Assembly: GCF_009725235.1 (NCBI RefSeq) | Contig: NZ_WJFC01000288.1 | Span: 1-13,159, forward strand | From: Scytonema sp. UIC 10036 | GTDB lineage: Bacteria > Cyanobacteriota > Cyanobacteriia > Cyanobacteriales > Nostocaceae | Reading direction: 5' to 3' | Length of the DNA stretch: 13,159 nucleotides | Part shown: piece after piece, positions 1 to 6,715 of the stretch | Layout of the letters: each line of letters begins with the position of its first letter | Position numbering within the stretch: the stretch's first letter is position 1 | Notes under the pieces: generated by a model | The model's database searches: none | What the model was told of the DNA's origin: nothing | Seen by the model: the letters and a program-made list of their open reading frames with translations, nothing else | Position numbers and translations under genes: made by a program

Positions 1-1
1 A

Positions 2-43
2 AAAATCCAAAATCCAAAATCCAAAATCCAAAATCCAAAATCC
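2..43. repeat. Heptameric tandem repeat (AAAATCC)x6
   Basis: Six perfect head-to-tail copies of AAAATCC. Short heptameric arrays like this are a known feature of intergenic DNA in filamentous cyanobacteria. It lies upstream of the ECF transporter operon and probably marks the end of the preceding intergenic region. No coding capacity is seen. Confidence 0.95.
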
Positions 44-87
44 TCAAATGCCCCCCCATTGCATTGAAATCTAAAGAAACTCTAAGC

Positions 88-121
88 TTAACTAGAAGTT
101 TACACAGATCGCATAATCTGT
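88..121 (+). promoter_or_regulatory. Candidate promoter with overlapping dyad upstream of cbiM
   Basis: A -10-like CATAAT (112-117) follows a -35-like TTAACT (88-93) with an 18-bp spacer. A 6-bp dyad, ACAGAT (104-109) and ATCTGT (116-121) with a 6-nt centre, overlaps the -10 box. This could be an operator for a metal-responsive repressor of the uptake operon. I recognise no NikR half-sites and no cobalamin riboswitch in the 155 nt available, but a riboswitch upstream of the window cannot be excluded. Confidence 0.35.
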
Positions 122-155
122 CTAAAGAAAATCGTTAAATTACGGATATACAATC

Positions 156-893
156 GTGTTGGCTTTTATTTCAGACTCAGGATGGATGCATTGGATATTG
201 CAACCCCATTTAGCATTGCATATTCCGGATGGCTTTTTGAATTTACCTGTTATCCTTGTTACTTGGGTCATTGCGATCGCATTGATTGCTGTCTCGCTGT
301 CCAAATCGCAAGCAGAATACCAAGAACGAGCTGTACCCCTCATGGGCGTATGTGCGGCTTTTATCTTTGCTGCTCAAATGATTAATTTCCCCATCCCTGG
401 AGGGACATCCGGGCATCTTTTGGGCGGAACTTTAGCGGGAGCTTTATTAGGTCCTTGGGCTGGTTCCTTGGTAATGGTAGCCGTCTTTATTGTCCAAAGC
501 GTCTTCTTCCAAGATGGCGGTTTGACAGTGTTGGGAGCCAACATCCTGAATATGGGCTTAATTGGGACATTTGCTGGTTATTACTTATACAAAGCCATCC
601 GAGTCGCCATAGGTCGCAATAAACTGTCAGGGATGGTGGTTGGTGCGGCGGTTGCAGCTTGGACAAGCGTGGTTGTAGCAGCACTTGTATGTGCAGTACA
701 ACTGGCTGTCTCTGGAACAGTTCCGTTATCAGTAGCATTAACGGCAATGACAACTTGGCACGTACTCATTGGTATAGGTGAAGCCGCAATCACCATCATC
801 GCACTTTCGTTCATTTGGCGAACTCGATCGGATATGTTTTACGATCCCCCACGCAAATCTGTTGTCTCTCGACCTTTGTCTCCACACCAATAA
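156..893 (+). CDS. cbiM: ECF transporter substrate-binding membrane subunit, CbiM/NikM type (Co2+ or Ni2+)
   Basis: This is the S component of an energy-coupling-factor importer; it binds Co2+ or Ni2+ in the cytoplasmic membrane and works with the three products encoded downstream. The diagnostic HIPDGF motif is at residues 22-27 and PGGTSGHLLGG at 81-91, followed by several hydrophobic helices. In characterised NikM the metal is held by the N-terminal amine, His2 and His67. Counting from a TTG at 216 gives Met1-His2 and places the second conserved His exactly at 67. The GTG at 156 and ATG at 186 would instead add 20 or 10 residues and bury the ligand end, unless they are cleaved off. The outer GTG frame is listed for completeness. 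A PDGLE-type small subunit downstream slightly favours nickel, but the metal cannot be assigned from sequence. The next start is 27 nt downstream. Confidence 0.93.
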   Translation: MLAFISDSGWMHWILQPHLALHIPDGFLNLPVILVTWVIAIALIAVSLSKSQAEYQERAVPLMGVCAAFIFAAQMINFPIPGGTSGHLLGGTLAGALLGPWAGSLVMVAVFIVQSVFFQDGGLTVLGANILNMGLIGTFAGYYLYKAIRVAIGRNKLSGMVVGAAVAAWTSVVVAALVCAVQLAVSGTVPLSVALTAMTTWHVLIGIGEAAITIIALSFIWRTRSDMFYDPPRKSVVSRPLSPHQ

Positions 894-920
894 CGATTAA
901 AGAGTAATTTGAGAAATTTT

Positions 921-1283
921 ATGAGCCACAATACGATACGCGATCGCAACCGTGCTTTTGTCATAGCAGGTTTGGGTGTTGCCCTACTGATTGCAATTTT
1001 CCTGTCTCCTTTTGCTAGCCAAGATCCCGACGGTTTGGATCGAGTCTCCCAGGATCTCAAATTTGAAGATAAAGCAGTTGAAGATGCACCAGCTAAAAAG
1101 CTTCCTTTCCACTCTTTTTTTGATGAATACGCTCTTAGAGGTGTCCCCGAAGGCATAGCGACCCCCATAGCTGGGTTAGTGGGAACTCTAGCAACTTTTG
1201 GTTTGGCTTGGGGAATTGGCAAACTTGTTGTGCGTGGTTCAAGTTCATCTCACCCCGAGTATGATGATTCTAACGAAGTATGA
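921..1283 (+). CDS. PDGLE-domain small membrane subunit of the Co/Ni ECF transporter (CbiN/NikN-like)
   Basis: A 120-aa protein with two predicted transmembrane segments (roughly residues 14-29 and 80-102 from this start). They flank an extracytoplasmic loop that carries the PDGL motif near the end of the first helix. PDGLE-domain proteins occur as stand-alone NikN-like subunits or fused to NikM, and are thought to assist metal loading of the S component. The gene follows cbiM by 27 nt and ends 40 nt before the preferred cbiQ start, so co-transcription is expected. ATG 921 is preferred; an in-frame TTG at 909 would add four residues and has no better ribosome site. The last codons and the gap to cbiQ run through degenerate GAAGTATGAAGT-like repeat DNA, so the SNEV tail may come from a repeat. 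Confidence 0.88.
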   Translation: MSHNTIRDRNRAFVIAGLGVALLIAIFLSPFASQDPDGLDRVSQDLKFEDKAVEDAPAKKLPFHSFFDEYALRGVPEGIATPIAGLVGTLATFGLAWGIGKLVVRGSSSSHPEYDDSNEV

Positions 1284-1323
1284 AGTATAAAGTGTGAAGG
1301 ATGAAGAAAGTAAAAATCGTCAG

Positions 1324-2103
1324 ATGCTTCTGCATATTGGGGCAATAGCTCTCGATCTCGATAGTAAAAAAGTCACACCCTGGCACAAACTTGCTCCCCG
1401 TACTCGCATCCTATGTGTGTTGATGCTTGTTTTTGCCACCGTCATCACCCCAAATGGACATTGGTGGACTTGGTCAATTTATGCCTTGGCTGTAGTAAGC
1501 GTCATATTACTCAGTCAAGTTACCCTCAGCGTTCTATTGAAACGGTTAGCTGTTGAGTTCGGGTTTATTGGCGTCGTACTTCTAGGAACTTTATTCCGAA
1601 GAGGTGGTAGGGTACTTTGGGCTTGGGGTCCTCTACAAATCACTACCCTGGGGCTGATTATTTTGGGTAGTGTAACTTTCAAGACATTACTGTCACTGTT
1701 GATGTTGAATTTGCTGACTTTAACAACTTCAGTACCAGAACTTCTCAATGCCCTGATTGAACTACGAACCCCACCACTGTTAGTAGCAATTTTGGCATCA
1801 ATGTATCGCTACATAAACGTTTTGATTAACGAGTTTAACACCATGAGGCGAGCCGCAGCATCTCGCAACTTAATGAACAGCAACCGTACTATCAGGTTAG
1901 TCGTTGGCAACACAATTGGCGCTCTATTTATTCGCACTTACGAGCGAGGTAACCGCATTCATCAAGCAATGCTGTCACGAGGTTATCAAGGAGTTCCACC
2001 CATAGAACAACTACCCCAAGGCGGACGACGTGATGCGATCGCTCTCACAATAACGCTCATTGTGTCTCTTTTGGGACAAGTTATTTATTTGGTTAGTGGT
2101 TAG
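1324..2103 (+). CDS. cbiQ: ECF transporter transmembrane (T) component, CbiQ/NikQ family
   Basis: This integral membrane subunit couples the CbiO/NikO ATPase to the CbiM S component. Hydrophobic helices fill the N-terminal and central parts. The two cytoplasmic coupling helices carry family-typical Arg-containing motifs: MRRAAASRN (about residues 174-182 from this start) and ERGNR followed by SRGYQG (about 207-223). The length of 259 aa is normal. ATG 1324 gives an MLLHIGA start; an upstream GTG at 1294 lies in repeat-like GAAGGATGAAG sequence and would add ten charged residues, so I regard it as less likely. The last four codons and the TAG stop are supplied by the first units of the heptamer array that follows, so the C-terminus LVSG overlaps a repeat. 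Confidence 0.92.
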   Translation: MLLHIGAIALDLDSKKVTPWHKLAPRTRILCVLMLVFATVITPNGHWWTWSIYALAVVSVILLSQVTLSVLLKRLAVEFGFIGVVLLGTLFRRGGRVLWAWGPLQITTLGLIILGSVTFKTLLSLLMLNLLTLTTSVPELLNALIELRTPPLLVAILASMYRYINVLINEFNTMRRAAASRNLMNSNRTIRLVVGNTIGALFIRTYERGNRIHQAMLSRGYQGVPPIEQLPQGGRRDAIALTITLIVSLLGQVIYLVSG

Positions 2104-2279
2104 TGGTTAGTGGTTAGTGGTTAGTGGTTAGTAGTTAGTAGTTAGTAGTTAGTAGTTAGTAGTTAGTAGTTAGTAGTTAGTGGCTACCAACCAACAACTA
2201 ACAACCAACAACTAACCACTAACCACTAACAACCAACAACCAACAACCAACAACTAACCACTAACAACCAACAACCAAC
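2091..2279. repeat. Strand-switching heptamer array (13 units, hinge, 13 complementary units)
   Basis: The left arm has 13 heptamers (six GGTTAGT, then seven AGTTAGT; 2091-2181). A 7-bp hinge GGCTACC (2182-2188) follows. The right arm has 13 heptamers (seven AACCAAC, three AACTAAC, three CACTAAC; 2189-2279). The right arm is a diverged reverse complement of the left: GTTAGTG pairs perfectly with CACTAAC, and the other combinations leave one or more mismatches per unit. Transcribed in the cbi operon, it should form one long, periodically mismatched hairpin between the cbiQ stop and the cbiO start. It also contains the end of cbiQ. Confidence 0.97.
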
Positions 2280-2288
2280 ACTTCAACA

Positions 2289-3086
2289 ATGCATCATAAT
2301 CCAGTCACTATTAAACATCTAAGCTATACATACCCTGATGGGACTCAAGCCCTGAAGGGAATTAATCTGTTTATCAAACCAGGAGAACGAGTTGCATTAA
2401 TTGGGGCGAATGGTTCGGGAAAGTCTACCTTGCAGTATCACCTTAATGGCATTATTTTGCCTCAAGAAGGAGAGGTGATGATTGGTGAGTGGGTTGTCAA
2501 ACCTGACAACTTGCGAGAAATTCGGAATTTTGTGGGACTGGTTTTTCAAAATCCAGATAACCAGTTATTTATGCCAACTGTATGGGAAGATGTTGCTTTT
2601 GGTCCAATGAATTTAGGCTTGCGAGATAAGGAACTCAAAGAGCAAGTTCTTCAAGCAATGGCTGCAGTTGATATCGATCCTGAATGGTACGGACAACGCA
2701 ATACTGATAATTTATCTGGGGGTGAAAAAAAACGTGTTGCGATCGCAGGCGTTTTAGCTATGAACCCGCAGGTTTTGGTGTTTGATGAACCTTCTGCTCA
2801 ATTAGATCCGCGATCGCGCCGTCAGTTAATTGATTTACTACAAACTCTACCTCTGACTCAACTGATTGCCACTCATGATTTAGATTTAGCTTTAGAGCTT
2901 TGTTCGCGCACTATTGTATTAAGTAGGGGACAAATTGTGTTTGATGGTCAGACTGAGAAGGTGATGAACGATTCGGAATTTTTGCAGGAGCATGCTTTAG
3001 AACCACCTCTCAGTTACAGTCGTCCTTATTGTCTCATTGAACACGCACCTACTTATCCATCTAGAGCGTCGTTACAGTATTTGTGA
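2289..3086 (+). CDS. cbiO: ECF transporter ATPase, CbiO/NikO family
   Basis: This ATP-binding subunit powers Co2+/Ni2+ uptake through the CbiM/CbiQ complex. All ABC ATPase motifs are intact: Walker A GANGSGKST (39-47), Q-loop Gln87 in VFQNPDNQ, signature LSGGEKKR (142-149), Walker B VLVFDEP (162-168), D-loop SAQLDP (169-174) and switch His196 in ATHD. The VFQNPDNQLF and TVWEDVAFGP stretch is characteristic of CbiO/EcfA-type subunits. The length of 265 aa is normal. The ATG at 2289 sits nine bases after the heptamer array, with no Shine-Dalgarno sequence visible, so the 5' end of this cistron in the mRNA would be the 3' arm of the predicted hairpin. The distance of 185 nt from cbiQ is large for this otherwise tight operon and is filled almost entirely by the array. 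Confidence 0.97.
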   Translation: MHHNPVTIKHLSYTYPDGTQALKGINLFIKPGERVALIGANGSGKSTLQYHLNGIILPQEGEVMIGEWVVKPDNLREIRNFVGLVFQNPDNQLFMPTVWEDVAFGPMNLGLRDKELKEQVLQAMAAVDIDPEWYGQRNTDNLSGGEKKRVAIAGVLAMNPQVLVFDEPSAQLDPRSRRQLIDLLQTLPLTQLIATHDLDLALELCSRTIVLSRGQIVFDGQTEKVMNDSEFLQEHALEPPLSYSRPYCLIEHAPTYPSRASLQYL

Positions 3087-3199
3087 TTTCTGTACCACTG
3101 CCTTAGCCAGGAATTTTTTTTCTGCATAGTGCGAAATCCCGTACACCTTTTATCGGTCAACACGCTTTTATCTTATATTGTCAGTTTCGTTGCCTGTTT

Positions 3200-3217
3200 G
3201 TTACATTAATTTACAAA
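3200..3217 (+). promoter_or_regulatory. HLR1-like (RpaB) site upstream of the Psb35-like gene
   Basis: GTTACATT-AA-TTTACAAA fits the published HLR1 consensus (G/T)TTACA(T/A)(T/A)NN(G/T)TTACA(T/A)(T/A) at every defined position. HLR1 is the direct repeat bound by the response regulator RpaB at high-light and photosystem genes. It ends 38 nt before the ATG, with a -10-like TAAATA at 3231-3236, so it would cover the -35 zone. The equivalent site at the decayed second copy (8369-8386) has lost the C of its first half-site. Confidence 0.6.
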
Positions 3218-3254
3218 TAGACATAAAACTTAAATAAAAAATGCGGTGATAACT

Positions 3255-3485
3255 ATGATGACTGTATTGATTGCACTGTTTGTTGTAGGTTGGGCAGCAG
3301 CAGCCTTAATTGGTACTCAAGCTTATTTCTTAGGCGAACAAAGAAAGCCAATCCACGAACGTAACTGGCGTTCCGAGTCTTTTGAAAAGCTAGCTAAGTC
3401 CATCACAGGTCAAGATATTAATTACAGCGATCGCACTCCGGCTTACACCATGGATGCTTATGCGAGCAACAATCTGCCTCAATAG
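3255..3485 (+). CDS. Small one-helix membrane protein, probable photosystem II assembly factor Psb35-like
   Basis: A 76-aa protein with one N-terminal transmembrane helix (about residues 4-22), then GTQAYFLGEQ, then a polar tail carrying KPIHERNW and ending near SNNLPQ. The pattern recalls the small cyanobacterial protein Psb35 (reported as a CP47-associated PSII assembly protein in Synechocystis), but the match is from memory, so no symbol is given. ATG 3255 is chosen because the decayed copy keeps an ATG at this place. ATG 3258 has better spacing from the GGTGAT at 3245-3250, and a GTG at 3246 is also open. The gene is monocistronic in appearance, with an HLR1-like promoter motif upstream and a strong terminator downstream. 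A second, broken copy lies 5168 bp downstream. Confidence 0.85.
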   Translation: MMTVLIALFVVGWAAAALIGTQAYFLGEQRKPIHERNWRSESFEKLAKSITGQDINYSDRTPAYTMDAYASNNLPQ

Positions 3486-3541
3486 GTTGTTGAATTGGGT
3501 TTTTTTGAAAAAATACGGTTTGTTTTTAGAGAATTTCACAG

Positions 3542-3570
3542 CCCTCAGCTTTGTGCTGGGGGTTTTGTTT
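3542..3570 (+). terminator. Rho-independent terminator after the Psb35-like gene
   Basis: CCCTCAGC pairs with GCTGGGGG (eight pairs, one a G-T wobble) around a TTTGT loop and is followed by TTTTGTTT. It lies 56 nt downstream of the stop codon on the + strand. Confidence 0.75.
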
Positions 3571-3596
3571 ACTCTTTCTTTCGCCAAATGTATTGT

Positions 3597-3621
3597 GTAG
3601 GTTGGGTTGAGGAACGAAACC
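3597..3621 (+). repeat. Dispersed repeat, single arm
   Basis: These 25 bp, beginning GTAGGTTGGGTTGAGGAACG, are identical to the reverse complement of 12114-12138. The second site is the right half of an imperfect hairpin; here only one arm is present, so this is probably a partial copy of the same interspersed family. Confidence 0.85.
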
Positions 3622-3748
3622 GAATGGCGCGAAGAAAAGGCATGACCTTGTTGCGGGGTGCAGAAGGAGGAATATTGAACTTCAATTTTATTTGCTGCGA
3701 AAGCCAAAGCCCAATCGAGTTTGAAACCAAATAGCACGAAGCGAGAAA

Positions 3749-3777
3749 TTGGACTTTGGACAAAAAAGAGAGTTCGC
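3749..3777 (+). repeat. 29-bp inverted repeat, left arm
   Basis: Begins TTGGACTTTGGAC and ends GAGTTCGC. It matches the reverse complement of 6716-6744 at 28 of 29 positions. The arms enclose 2996 bp including the vWA gene. It may be the boundary of a mobilised segment or simply two copies of a dispersed repeat. Confidence 0.85.
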
Positions 3778-3829
3778 TTATAAGGGAACACCAAAAAATA
3801 AATTATCCCAAATCCAAAATAAACGTGTA

Positions 3830-3857
3830 GTAGGGGCGCAAGGCCTTGCGCCCCTAC
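3830..3857. repeat. Perfect 28-bp palindrome, interspersed repeat
   Basis: GTAGGGGCGCAAGG is followed directly by its exact reverse complement. A related copy with the same GTAGGGGCGC outer arms lies inside the MITE-like element at 6858-6886. Such G+C-rich palindromes are common interspersed elements in filamentous cyanobacterial genomes. No T-run follows, so I do not call it a terminator. Confidence 0.95.
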
Positions 3858-4189
3858 GATGGGATGATTTTTTCATTGGAAGTCCCTAATTTGACACTGT
3901 TGGCGAAATATTGCTTAACATCTCGTTCAGGTGGGGTTGGAATCCCCATCTGTTAGCGAAGCTCCTCTGAAAGAGGCACGAAACATAAAAGCCTTCTGCC
4001 TCTTGCCTTCTGACTTGTAAGTAGGGTAAAGGGGAAAGGAACAAAGCTACTTACATACATGGCGGGGAAATTTTTTCATCGGGACTGCCTTCTTCAACAT
4101 GCAAGGATTTTAGGCCATATGTCACCCTCTCAGAACCCACTCCCCTTGGCATTGGTACCGCCACGGTAGATAACCGTTTGTACTGAGAT

Positions 4190-5749
4190 TTATGTCCCCC
4201 CAGTGTAATCCTTGCTTAGTCGCCAATAATGATGGAAAGGTGGTTCTCCCCAGGTGCGGTTGGTGACCACTCCCGTGCCGTTGGCCAATACATTGCCATT
4301 AGTACCCAGGGCATATTCAGGGAATGACTTTGGTCGGATAGCATAAGTGTTGGGATCACTGCTGACTGGAACCAATACCCAAGACTGCAACTCACTTTGG
4401 CTGCGCCGTTGCAAAGTTGGTAACGCAGCAACCCCAGGCTTGTTTGGCGCTTGGAGATACAACTGCTCCTTGTGGGTTAGATCTTTCTCCCAGGTCTGGA
4501 TGCGGTAAGTTCCATCGGTCTCCTTGATCAGAACCCACAGGTGTCCTTGGAACCCTGCTGTAGTATTAGGAGGATCAAGGTTCCAGATATGGACATAATC
4601 GTTGACATCGGGATTGTAACCTAGAGCTTGCAAATAAGTACCCGTCACGTGGTGAACTAACATGTAGGTACCGGAAACATCATCTGGGCGTGGCATTGGA
4701 ATTTCCTCATCAAGTGGTACTGTAATTTTGACGGTCTTGCCGCCAACGACTTCTCCATCGGCAACGACATCGAGGGAGCCGTTGAAGACCTGATCCTCGT
4801 AGGTGGCTGGTACGGTGCCAATCCAGGAAACATCAAAGCTAATTTCATGGTCTTGGTCCCTACTGAGGGGACCAAGACCGCCGACTGGTGCGATCTCTTG
4901 CACAAAAGGTGCCGTGGCACCGCTGGCTACCAGACTGACGTTCCCGATCGCGGTGATCTGTGCTGCCAATTCAGCAGCGATCGTCTCCACAATCGTATTT
5001 GCACTGACACCTTGGACAAGTTTGCCACCTGTAGCTTTGGCGATCCTTGTCCCTTGTCCCTGGGTACCGCCCGGATCGCCACAGAATGGCTGATACCCAG
5101 TAGCTTTCGTTTTCGGATCGTCGTCCAGTCCCGCCGGAGCGCCGTCGCTTCTCAAGCTGAGGGCCAGCACCTTGATCTTCTCTGCGACTAGCTTAGCGGT
5201 AACCGATGCCTCGGTGATGTCGTAGGATAGGTTGGAGATTTGTTTGCATACTGCGTCGTGACCAGCAGCGTCACCAAACCAGACGACGATCCGCTTGGAA
5301 TCTGCACGCCAACCGATCTGACCACCAGGTGGTTCGGCAACCCGATCGAGGGCGTAGAATTGAGCCTCTGGAACGTCCTTACCGGAAGTAACCGTCCAGC
5401 CAGCTACTTTTTCTTTGATCGTGGCGGTGTTGGCACTCAGGCTATGCTGGTGCGCGAAGGCGTAGGGATGTTCGCCAGTAACCGGAGCCGGAAAGTCTTT
5501 GTATTCACCAACCCCAAACTGGACATCGGCCCCTAGCCCCCCGATTTGGGTTAGGATATCCGAGATCCCATTTTTCACGGCGTCGATCGCCGTCCTCATG
5601 CTACTAGTCGTATCTGCGAGAAAATAAACATCCACTTTAGGGACTACCCCAGATTTCGGGATAGTGACTTTCACCACTTCGGCGAACGTTTGATCTATGG
5701 ATAAGGTCAGATCGTTTGTCACAGGTGAAACCTGAATCGGAATACTCAT
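4190..5749 (-). CDS. vWA (integrin-beta-like) protein with C-terminal beta-trefoil-like domain
   Basis: A 519-aa protein with no signal peptide or membrane segment. Residues about 38-270 form a von Willebrand factor A domain: the MIDAS loop is DTTSSM (46-51; DxTxS rather than the commoner DxSxS), the DVPEAQFYAL stretch follows, and a strand ends in WFGDAAGHD with a likely metal-site Asp at 160. A beta-sandwich-like linker follows (about 270-350). From about 360 to the end, repeated pieces such as GTYMLVH, TGTYLQAL, HLWVLI, QSWVLVP and FHHYWRL suggest a ricin-B-like beta-trefoil that could bind glycan or lipid. ATG 5749 is preferred because GGAG lies 12 nt upstream; a TTG at 5761 abuts that site. 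The gene is visibly richer in G+C than its surroundings (58% in 5281-5340 against under 30% in 6121-6180), which suggests horizontal origin. It stands alone; function and partners are unknown. Confidence 0.88.
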   Translation of the reverse strand: MSIPIQVSPVTNDLTLSIDQTFAEVVKVTIPKSGVVPKVDVYFLADTTSSMRTAIDAVKNGISDILTQIGGLGADVQFGVGEYKDFPAPVTGEHPYAFAHQHSLSANTATIKEKVAGWTVTSGKDVPEAQFYALDRVAEPPGGQIGWRADSKRIVVWFGDAAGHDAVCKQISNLSYDITEASVTAKLVAEKIKVLALSLRSDGAPAGLDDDPKTKATGYQPFCGDPGGTQGQGTRIAKATGGKLVQGVSANTIVETIAAELAAQITAIGNVSLVASGATAPFVQEIAPVGGLGPLSRDQDHEISFDVSWIGTVPATYEDQVFNGSLDVVADGEVVGGKTVKITVPLDEEIPMPRPDDVSGTYMLVHHVTGTYLQALGYNPDVNDYVHIWNLDPPNTTAGFQGHLWVLIKETDGTYRIQTWEKDLTHKEQLYLQAPNKPGVAALPTLQRRSQSELQSWVLVPVSSDPNTYAIRPKSFPEYALGTNGNVLANGTGVVTNRTWGEPPFHHYWRLSKDYTGGT

Positions 5750-6511
5750 CAACTTGAACAACTCCTTTGCTCAAAAAGTTTCGCCTTCAAAAGGCACAAT
5801 TCCCAAAGGTGTGATCTGATTAGACTCCTTGCTTTTATTCGGTAACTCTTAACCCTGTTTTGTCACTCTCGAAAAACAATAATCAACAGCCAAATTCACC
5901 AGACTTTGATTTCATCAAAATTTGAGGCTTTATTGTTTAACAGAAACTCAGATTTATAGATAAAAAGCCCAAACCAAAGCCCTGCAATCCTTAAAAGTGA
6001 CAAAAGCGTCTGAGGAAAGCGATGCAAGGGAGCGCAGTGCCCAAAGGGCAATTGCATTCCCAATGAATCTAAAGAAATATTAGATATTCAGAAATTAGTT
6101 ATTTTACGGTTACAGTTGATAACAATAAGTCAAAACATAACTTCTCGTAAAGTAAACGACAATACATTTCTTGCTGAAAAACAGTTGATAAGCAGTCAAA
6201 ATACTATACATAGCATTATTTAAGCTGCTTAATAGATAGCAAGAATAATTACAAACTTCTATAAGTGTTTAGGGGCGCGAGTATCAATGGATGCTGTTGG
6301 CGAAATATTTCGTTACATTTCAACTTGTCGGTGGAAGGATAATATTGCCGTTTGCAGGCTTATACTTCCAATTTTTCTCGGCAATGTTAAGCTTTTAATG
6401 CCTACAATGCTTGTTCTGCCTAAATTACTGTTTCCCATAATGTATAAAATACATCGCTATTTTGACGAAAAGGTGTTAGTATTTTAGCGAACTTATGGTA
6501 CGATTTTTGGG
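5750..6511. other. A+T-rich intergenic region upstream of the vWA gene
   Basis: About 760 nt with no convincing gene. It holds an inverted repeat AAACAATAA/TTATTGTTT (5874-5882, 5930-5938), which lies in the vWA leader on the minus strand. It also has a compound hairpin (ATGCAA 6022-6027 with TTGCAT 6052-6057, enclosing GCCC-AAA-GGGC) and two direct repeats ACAGTTGATAA (6112-6122, 6181-6191), each followed by AGTCAAAA. A 66-codon frame at 6287-6487 has no recognisable feature. Its beginning contains TGTTGGCGAAATATT, which also occurs near 3898-3914, so it looks like repeat DNA. Confidence 0.65.
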
Positions 6512-6673
6512 TTTCGGCAAAGTTATCTACTAGATTTAATGCTTTCTCGTTTTGTGGAAAAAGGACTGCTAAAATCTCCAAAACAACAACGTACTGACTC
6601 TACTCACATTTTATCTGCCATACGTACTTTGAGTCGCTTAGAAAATATAGGTGAAACTCTACGTTATGCTATA
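6512..6673 (+). pseudogene. Transposase remnant (IS1182-like fragment)
   Basis: The frame at 6539-6673 translates to a stretch containing KGLLKSPKQQRTDSTHIL and SAIRTLSRLENIGETLR. This is close to a well-known segment of IS1182/IS5-like transposases, in which a K-QRTDSTHV-L-AIR-LNRLE-VGETLR pattern recurs. The upstream frame continues with about nine codons (FRQSYLLDL) and then needs a frame change to continue (YDFWVF). No catalytic domain, complete ends or start site are present. It is a short decayed fragment, cut off before the repeat at 6716-6744. Confidence 0.75.
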
Positions 6674-6715
6674 AAGTTTGACTTGAACAAATTCGCCAAC
6701 AAAGTCATAATATTC

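Larger units (their letters stand above)
3486..4189. other. Repeat-rich intergenic region without a convincing gene
   Basis: About 700 nt in which I find no credible gene. It holds the terminator at 3542-3570, one arm of a dispersed repeat at 3597-3621, one arm of a 29-bp inverted repeat at 3749-3777, a perfect 28-bp palindrome at 3830-3857, a CCTCT-GAA-AGAGG hairpin near 3964-3976, degenerate CTTCTGCC-type heptamers near 3990-4012, and a 9-bp inverted repeat TGTAAGTAG/CTACTTACA (4016-4024, 4047-4055). The open frames here have no recognisable protein features. Confidence 0.75.

Noticed and set aside
2091..2279. Heptamer array as a CRISPR array or a transcription terminator.
   Set aside because: The units are contiguous with no spacers, and no U-run follows the hairpin. 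The open reading frame of cbiO begins just after it.
3390..3794. Open frames on both strands downstream of the Psb35-like gene (3390-3794 minus; 3495-3734 plus).
   Set aside because: They overlap the Psb35-like gene, a terminator and dispersed repeats, lack ribosome sites and show no protein-like conservation that I recognise.
3830..3857. 28-bp palindrome as a bidirectional terminator.
   Set aside because: No T-run on either strand, and a related copy lies inside a MITE-like element, so an interspersed repeat is the better explanation.
4803..5536. Several + strand open frames of 90-114 codons inside the vWA gene.
   Set aside because: They are antisense shadows of a G+C-rich gene whose minus-strand translation shows clear domain motifs.
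6287..6487. 66-codon frame with an ATG upstream of the transposase remnant.
   Set aside because: No ribosome site, domain or recognisable motif; part of its sequence (TGTTGGCGAAATATT) recurs near 3898, which points to repeat DNA.
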